Assembly: GCA_965226245.1 (NCBI GenBank)
Contig: CBDDCL010000015.1
Location: 6,696,001-6,760,000, forward strand
From: CBDCYS01 sp965226245
GTDB taxonomy: Bacteria > Acidobacteriota > Terriglobia > Bryobacterales > UBA6623
DNA length: 64,000 nt
Reading direction: 5' to 3'
The notes beneath the pieces were generated by a model. That model had not been told where the DNA came from and did no database searches. It was given only the letters and a program-made list of their open reading frames with translations. Every line of letters starts with the position of its first letter. Positions within the stretch are counted from its first letter, which is position 1. Positions 60,157-64,000 of the stretch are shown here, in pieces. The position numbers were made by a program, and so were the translations under genes.

Positions 60157-61272
60157 TTAGGGACAAACTTCGTCCTCGCTATCTAACGTGACCTGATTTG
60201 TCCGGCACAGCATCTGCAGTCGCGGTCCGCCCCAGCTAAGGATCTGCCGGAACCCAGGCATCAGCCGCACGCGGTTATACGCGCTGGCAAGGCCAGCGGC
60301 GGCGCGGCCTCGGTGATCAGCGTAGAGCGGAGGCGGTGACACATCGCGGCAGTCCAGACCCGCGTTCCGGGCGAGGCCCCCTATCTCGCGGGCCGACCGC
60401 GGACGAACGTGCTCATAGGCGTGGTCTCGAAAGCCACGAACGTAGTGCTGCTGCAGCCCGCGCGGCAACAGACCCACACCCCACAGCCGAACATGCGGCT
60501 CGCCCAACAGCGAGTAGCGGTTGTTGGTCGTGAAGTAACAAACACCGCCCGGCCGAGTGACGTTTTCGCATTCCCGCAACACCGGCAACAGGTCGGGCAC
60601 ATGCTCGATGAGGTCTGATGCAACAACGGTGTCGAAGGTTCGGGGAGAGAAAGGCAAATGCCCGGCGTTGGCACACACGAAGAGCGCGTCGAAGCCCGCT
60701 CGACAAAGGTTGGCACACACGAAGAGCGCGTCGAAGCCCGCTTTCCGGAGCCGCAGCCTGGCAATCAGCAACCACCGGAACGCGACATCGACTCCAACAG
60801 CGGGCATGGAGCCGCGAGAGGCCGCAGCCAAAAATCCGCCCGTCCCGCATCCGAGGTCGAGTAAAAGAGATTCTGGCGTTAGGCCGGCGCCAAGGCGGGC
60901 TAATTCCCTAAAGGTCAATTCCCCGATTCGTTCACCGGCGAGCTGATGGGCTTTGTAGGAATCAGCCAGCGCTTGAGGCAGCTCCGGCGTCATGGCGTAG
61001 TAAGCGTCGAGTGCACCAGCAAACGAAGAATTGCCGCAACGCTCCAGCACCCGAAAACCCTTTTCACGATCGGCTTTGATGCTGATAAATGGGTCCGGCT
61101 TTAGCCGGAAGTCAGGGATGCCGTTGACAATCGGATAGTCGCGCCGGCACGGATGGCAACGATAGGCTTCGGGGCACTCGGTGACCGTACCCTTGCAGAC
61201 CGGGCACGCGAACTCCAAATCGCGATAAGCGAGGCCGCCGCTTAGCTGTGTGCTCGAAACTTGCTCCCCCAC
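60157..61272 (-). CDS. SAM-dependent methyltransferase with an in-frame 14-residue duplication
   Basis: A class I methyltransferase of about 371 residues. An N-terminal zinc ribbon comes first (C-P-V-C-K-G-T-V-T and C-H-P-C-R-R-D-Y-P, then I-V-N-G-I-P-D-F, like Trm112 modules). The Rossmann domain follows: L-L-L-D-L-G-C-G-T-G-G-F (motif I) near residue 135, V-G-V-D-V-A near 155, then F-D-T-V-V-A-S-D-L-I-E-H. Between the strands lies the insert A-G-F-D-A-L-F-V-C-A-N repeated twice, from a 34-bp duplication (60667-60700 and 60709-60742). The GTG at 61272 is preferred over the longer frame to 61338, which overlaps the deacetylase by 97 bases. It belongs to the glycan operon. Confidence 0.8.
   Translation of the reverse strand: MGEQVSSTQLSGGLAYRDLEFACPVCKGTVTECPEAYRCHPCRRDYPIVNGIPDFRLKPDPFISIKADREKGFRVLERCGNSSFAGALDAYYAMTPELPQALADSYKAHQLAGERIGELTFRELARLGAGLTPESLLLDLGCGTGGFLAAASRGSMPAVGVDVAFRWLLIARLRLRKAGFDALFVCANLCRAGFDALFVCANAGHLPFSPRTFDTVVASDLIEHVPDLLPVLRECENVTRPGGVCYFTTNNRYSLLGEPHVRLWGVGLLPRGLQQHYVRGFRDHAYEHVRPRSAREIGGLARNAGLDCRDVSPPPLYADHRGRAAAGLASAYNRVRLMPGFRQILSWGGPRLQMLCRTNQVTLDSEDEVCP
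60667..60742. repeat. 34-bp direct repeat at 42-bp spacing inside the methyltransferase
   Basis: GTTGGCACACACGAAGAGCG...CCCGCT at 60667-60700 and again at 60709-60742. The spacing of 42 bases (14 codons) keeps the reading frame, so the protein gains 14 residues inside the SAM-binding domain. Confidence 0.95.
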
Positions 61273-61997
61273 GACCGGCCCAGTCCGCGAAGACTCAGAT
61301 ACGCGCGACCGGCCGGCGTAAACAGTCTTTGAAACCAAAAGCTGTTGCGCGGATAGTAGACATCAATTCTTTCAACACTAGCCGGAGGGCTGCCGGCATC
61401 GAGATAACCCAAGCGCGCCGAACAACCGATGGTGAAGTGCTCCGCGACCACTTCGCGGAGCGCCGGTGACTCCGCTCCAAAAGGATACGCGAATGAAGTA
61501 ACGGCCGCTCCGACGCGGTCTTCGATCTGTTTTTTCGAGTCGAGGATCTCACGGCGAGCCGCGCCGGGCGGCAATGTCGTCAGGGTGGGATGATTCACCG
61601 TGTGGGCGCCAAACTCGATGCCGGCTTGGTGCATCTGCTCGATCTGCGGCCACCCCAGCAGGCGTTTCCCGCCGAACTGCCGGGGCTGTGACGGCCAGTC
61701 ATTGGTGCTCCCGCAATACCCGGTGACCAGGAATACCGTCGCTGGGAGGTGATGTTCCTCGAGCAGCGGGAAGGCCTCGGTCAAGAAGTTCTCGAAACCA
61801 TCATCAAAGGTAAGAGCCACGGCGGCGCTCTCCGCGCCCGAGCGGTTCAGTTGCAAGAGCTCGGAAAGGGGCACGACCGCAACGCCACTCTCAACCAGCC
61901 ACAGGATCTGCTCTCGAAATGTCTCCGGCTTGATCGAGATGGCGGAACCGGAGTGGTCCAGCGAATGGTAGGTCAGCGCAGCTTGTTGGCTCGGCAT
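61242..61997 (-). CDS. Polysaccharide deacetylase
   Basis: A 251-residue NodB-type deacetylase that removes acetyl groups from sugar polymers. AVALTFDDGFENFLTEAFPL near residue 58 carries the catalytic T-F-D-D, GIEFGAHTVNHPTLTTLP near 120 the metal-binding H-x-x-x-H, and TSFAYPFGAESPA near 165 the closing motif. The start is the ATG at 61997 (M-P-S-Q-Q-A-A-L-T-Y-H-S), which overlaps the stop of the upstream glycosyltransferase as ATGA. A longer frame to 62243 is out of place. It is followed by the methyltransferase in the same operon. Confidence 0.88.
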   Translation of the reverse strand: MPSQQAALTYHSLDHSGSAISIKPETFREQILWLVESGVAVVPLSELLQLNRSGAESAAVALTFDDGFENFLTEAFPLLEEHHLPATVFLVTGYCGSTNDWPSQPRQFGGKRLLGWPQIEQMHQAGIEFGAHTVNHPTLTTLPPGAARREILDSKKQIEDRVGAAVTSFAYPFGAESPALREVVAEHFTIGCSARLGYLDAGSPPASVERIDVYYPRNSFWFQRLFTPAGRAYLSLRGLGRSWGSKFRAHS

Positions 61998-62899
61998 CAA
62001 TCCGTGTGAGAGCAGCTTTCTCCCGGTCCAAGGATATAGCCGGTCAGCTCTCCAAGAGCCCACATCGCGTGGAAAAGAAAAAGCAAAGGCGCGGCCAGCA
62101 ACCACTCCCGCACTTGAGCGCCTTTCCAGAGAACGGCCCGGGCTGTCCGCAACGAAAGCAGAAACGGAACGAGCGGAAACAGCAGAACTCGCCGTTGCAA
62201 GTCCCAAAAGCTCAGCTTGCCGCGCTGCCTGCCGGCAAAGCAATCACCATGACTGAATCGCAGCCAACAGTAGGACGCCAGCCGGTAGCGTTTCCCGTGG
62301 GACACGCGCGCATCCGGCTCAAGCCACAACTTGAGCCCTTGCCGCAGCAACTCTTCATGAAACTCGTGCTCCCAAAAACCGTCCAGCAGAGGCGCTGCAT
62401 GAGTCTCGAGCAATTCTCGCCGATAGCACGAGTTGTTGCCTGCGAGCGTCCGCGCCGGCCCCCGCGCGACGGGCGGCATCGCGCCCGCGTAACGGGAAAA
62501 GAAGACGGCCCAATCGAGAATGCTGTTGAGGCGTGCGTTGACGACGGGTCCGCCCACCGCCGCGATCGTTGGATCATCCAATGCAGGGGCCAGGGCCGCC
62601 GGCCAGCTCTCGCTGAAAGAGCAGTGGTCCTCGGTGATGGCCACGAGCCGCCCTCGTGCTTGACGAACCCCGCGGGCGCGGAGTTGTGGGACCGACCAGT
62701 CACCATTCACTTCGACTAGAACGAGTTCGGCGTGCTTGGCCTGCAGTTGCCGCAGAAGCAAGCAAGTCGGGTCGTCCTTGGAAACAACCGCGATAATCTC
62801 GAGCCCCTGCCGCTCCAGCAGCTCCGTCATCGTGCTAACGATCGTATCCGGCGCCCGGCGGACAGGCACCACCACCGACATTTCAACTTGTCTTGTCAC
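61997..62899 (-). CDS. Family 2 glycosyltransferase
   Basis: A 300-residue GT-A fold enzyme. The N-terminal VEMSVVVPVRRAPDTIVSTM is the GT2 start. Next comes RLVAITEDHCSFSESWPAAL near 85, with a metal-binding E-D-H in place of the usual D-x-D, then GNNSCYRRELLETH near 157 and the acceptor-side GFWEHEFHEEL near 178. C-terminal hydrophobic segments (LLFPLVPFLLSLR, LLAAPLLFLFHAMWAL) attach it to the membrane. It is the first gene of the three-gene glycan operon, translationally coupled to the deacetylase (ATGA). Confidence 0.88.
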   Translation of the reverse strand: MTRQVEMSVVVPVRRAPDTIVSTMTELLERQGLEIIAVVSKDDPTCLLLRQLQAKHAELVLVEVNGDWSVPQLRARGVRQARGRLVAITEDHCSFSESWPAALAPALDDPTIAAVGGPVVNARLNSILDWAVFFSRYAGAMPPVARGPARTLAGNNSCYRRELLETHAAPLLDGFWEHEFHEELLRQGLKLWLEPDARVSHGKRYRLASYCWLRFSHGDCFAGRQRGKLSFWDLQRRVLLFPLVPFLLSLRTARAVLWKGAQVREWLLAAPLLFLFHAMWALGELTGYILGPGESCSHTD

Positions 62900-63135
62900 G
62901 CCCCATCAACAACTGCTCAAGCCGCCAAATCAAACGAAAGTTCAATCCGGGTCAGCATGAGAGCTTACCATTGTCGGGCGCGGGACTGCGGGGCGGAGCG
63001 GTTGTGCGTTGTGCGCCGGCTGTAGTGCCCTGGTTGCCGAGCGGCGGTCCAACTACAGCGTGGCGGGCGCGGAGCACGGCAACGTGATTGGAGGCGAACG
63101 TTTGGAAACTGAGGCCTCGATGGGCCGGGCTGCCG
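62900..63135. other. Intergenic region upstream of the glycan operon
   Basis: About 236 bases with no supported gene. It should carry the promoter of the glycan operon (minus strand). Confidence 0.35.
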
Positions 63136-63387
63136 CTATGCCTGCTTCAGTGCAAACTTTTCGTATAGCTCCGCCCGCAGGTTGGCCAGCGCAACTTCGA
63201 GCCTTGTCAGCCGATCTTCGAGCTTGGTCATGCGATCGTCGAGCTTCGAGAGCCGCTCATCGACCTCGCTGAATCGCTGGTCCATGCGGTCTTCAAGGCG
63301 TTTCAGGCCGGAGTGCGTGGAAGCGAAAGTCAGCAGTACCGCAAGGCTGGGTATGGCTACCGCAATGAATAGTTGAAGATTGGTCAT
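63136..63387 (-). CDS. Small membrane-anchored coiled-coil protein
   Basis: An 83-residue protein. Residues 3-24 form a membrane helix (NLQLFIAVAIPSLAVLLTFA). Residues 30-78 are a heptad-rich coiled coil made of near-repeats: L-K-R-L-E-D-R-M-D, L-S-K-L-D-D-R-M-T, and L-E-D-R-L-T-R-L-E. Such small proteins are common near stress or toxin genes, but no role can be assigned. The start at 63387 is preceded by a weak GGTGGCGCC. Confidence 0.6.
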   Translation of the reverse strand: MTNLQLFIAVAIPSLAVLLTFASTHSGLKRLEDRMDQRFSEVDERLSKLDDRMTKLEDRLTRLEVALANLRAELYEKFALKQA

Positions 63388-63533
63388 TTGGTGGCGCCGC
63401 CCGAAGGCGACGTCCGTCCTTATTATCTATTCGAACGCGAAAGGAATCAAGAGCAAACGTGAACTTGTTCCGGCGAGCGACGCCTGGGCGCCCCCACCGA
63501 CGGTGATTCTTGCTGACGGCGGCCCGCGGACTT

Positions 63534-64000
63534 CTACTCACCGACCGATTGAGACGCCAGAATAGCCGCTCCCCGCGAAACCACCTGCTCCCTTAGCTCG
63601 GAGGGAATAATTCGATACTGATCGCGGAAGTACGCCACCACCTGCGGGCGCACCTTTTCCGACACCAAAGACAGGAACTCCGGATTGCCCGACCCCAGGC
63701 CGCCCCCGATCACAACCACATCCGGGCTGATGAGGTTGATCACCGCCCCGAGGGCTTGCGCTAAATAGCCGGCGGCGCGGTCGGCGACGACCGTTGCAAA
63801 AGAATCCCGCAACCCCCAAGCCTCCATGATTTGTTTGCTTGAAATCTCGCCGACTCGGCCGCGCCCCCCACAAAGCGAGCTTCGATTCCAGAGGTCGCAC
63901 TCCTGCTCCGCCACCCAGGCGGCTAGCTGTGAAATGCCAGGTCCGGAACAAACCGCCTCAACACATCCGCGGTTGCCGCAAGGGCAGGCCGGGCCGTCCG
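63534..64000 (-). CDS. ROK-family sugar kinase, 5' end outside window
   Basis: 155 codons of the C-terminal half of a ROK protein (glucokinase/N-acetylglucosamine kinase type). The visible part starts with D-G-P-A-C-P-C-G-N-R-G-C-V-E-A, the ROK zinc motif C-x-C-G-x-x-G-C-x-E, then SKQIMEAWGLRDSFATVVAD, and A-L-G-A-V-I-N-L-I-S-P-D-V-V-V-I-G-G-G-L near residue 80-100, the second ROK signature. The frame is open to the window edge, so the start lies beyond 64000. Enzyme or repressor cannot be decided without the N-terminus. Confidence 0.88.
   Translation of the reverse strand, partial: DGPACPCGNRGCVEAVCSGPGISQLAAWVAEQECDLWNRSSLCGGRGRVGEISSKQIMEAWGLRDSFATVVADRAAGYLAQALGAVINLISPDVVVIGGGLGSGNPEFLSLVSEKVRPQVVAYFRDQYRIIPSELREQVVSRGAAILASQSVGE

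Noticed and set aside
10586..60742. CRISPR array
   Set aside because: No regularly spaced repeat-spacer pattern; the direct repeats seen are tandem duplications or pairs.
1..64000. tRNA or rRNA genes
   Set aside because: No cloverleaf-compatible GGTTCGAATCC-type arms outside coding genes, and no rRNA-like stretch, were found by eye.

Overview
The window looks like chromosome of an Acidobacteriota member, most likely the Solibacter/Bryobacter lineage. This is inference from content. A secreted protein at 42.5-44.4 kb ends in the C-terminal domain typical of Solibacter-type secreted proteins. A DUF1549/DUF1553 gene is paired with a DUF1501 gene, and there are relics of two more DUF1501 genes. 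Other supporting genes are CehA/McbA-like PHP hydrolases, an M2 dicarboxypeptidase and an Npt-type transporter with HEAT repeats. The DNA is GC-rich. Housekeeping genes sit singly or in short operons among many small scars, insertion sequences and broken genes. I saw no rRNA, tRNA, CRISPR array or prophage.

Layout. 0-8 kb: an acyl-CoA ligase cut by the window edge, a nucleotide-transporter-like gene split by a 32-bp tandem duplication, a cNMP-binding protein, a hicAB module, a collapsed winged-helix/PD40 gene and a beta-propeller protein. 8-17 kb: the DUF1549/1553-DUF1501 pair, an HpaI-type aldolase overlapped by a rhodanese lipoprotein whose catalytic Cys codon is UGA, a large lipoprotein of the sulfatase superfamily and a PHP hydrolase. 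17-20 kb: the plsX-rpmF-yceD cluster, interrupted by an IS1595-type element. 20-26 kb: a CopG-like protein, HemQ, a patatin, a metallophosphoesterase, an M24 peptidase and a DUF167 protein. 26-33 kb: an IS1634-type element beside a DUF1501 relic, then the nitrogen-control set amtB-glnB-glnD. 33-42 kb: two membrane proteins, der, pheA, an AtuA-like protein, an IS5/IS1182-like element abutting an FmdB protein, a 279-bp MITE-like element and a second identical IS1595 copy beside another DUF1501 relic. 42-54 kb: secreted proteins, a lone nuoA, a CehA-like hydrolase, a three-gene operon whose last gene is broken by a 101-bp duplication, an M2 peptidase and a pentahaem cytochrome. 54-64 kb: an atypical frameshifted response regulator, a D-aminoacylase-like amidohydrolase, propionyl-CoA synthetase, a possible ADP-ribosyltransferase-like pair, a glycan operon (GT2, polysaccharide deacetylase, methyltransferase) and a ROK kinase cut by the window end.

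Two things stand out. The first is the rhodanese gene (12677-13159). Its frame stays open through an in-frame UGA exactly at the active-site Cys and ends by overlapping the next gene, and a hairpin lies just after the UGA. It is a selenoprotein candidate, or failing that a precise one-base knockout. The second is the number of short perfect tandem duplications (7, 14, 15, 32, 34 in 42, and 101 bp). At least three of them break reading frames, and removing one unit restores a sensible protein each time.
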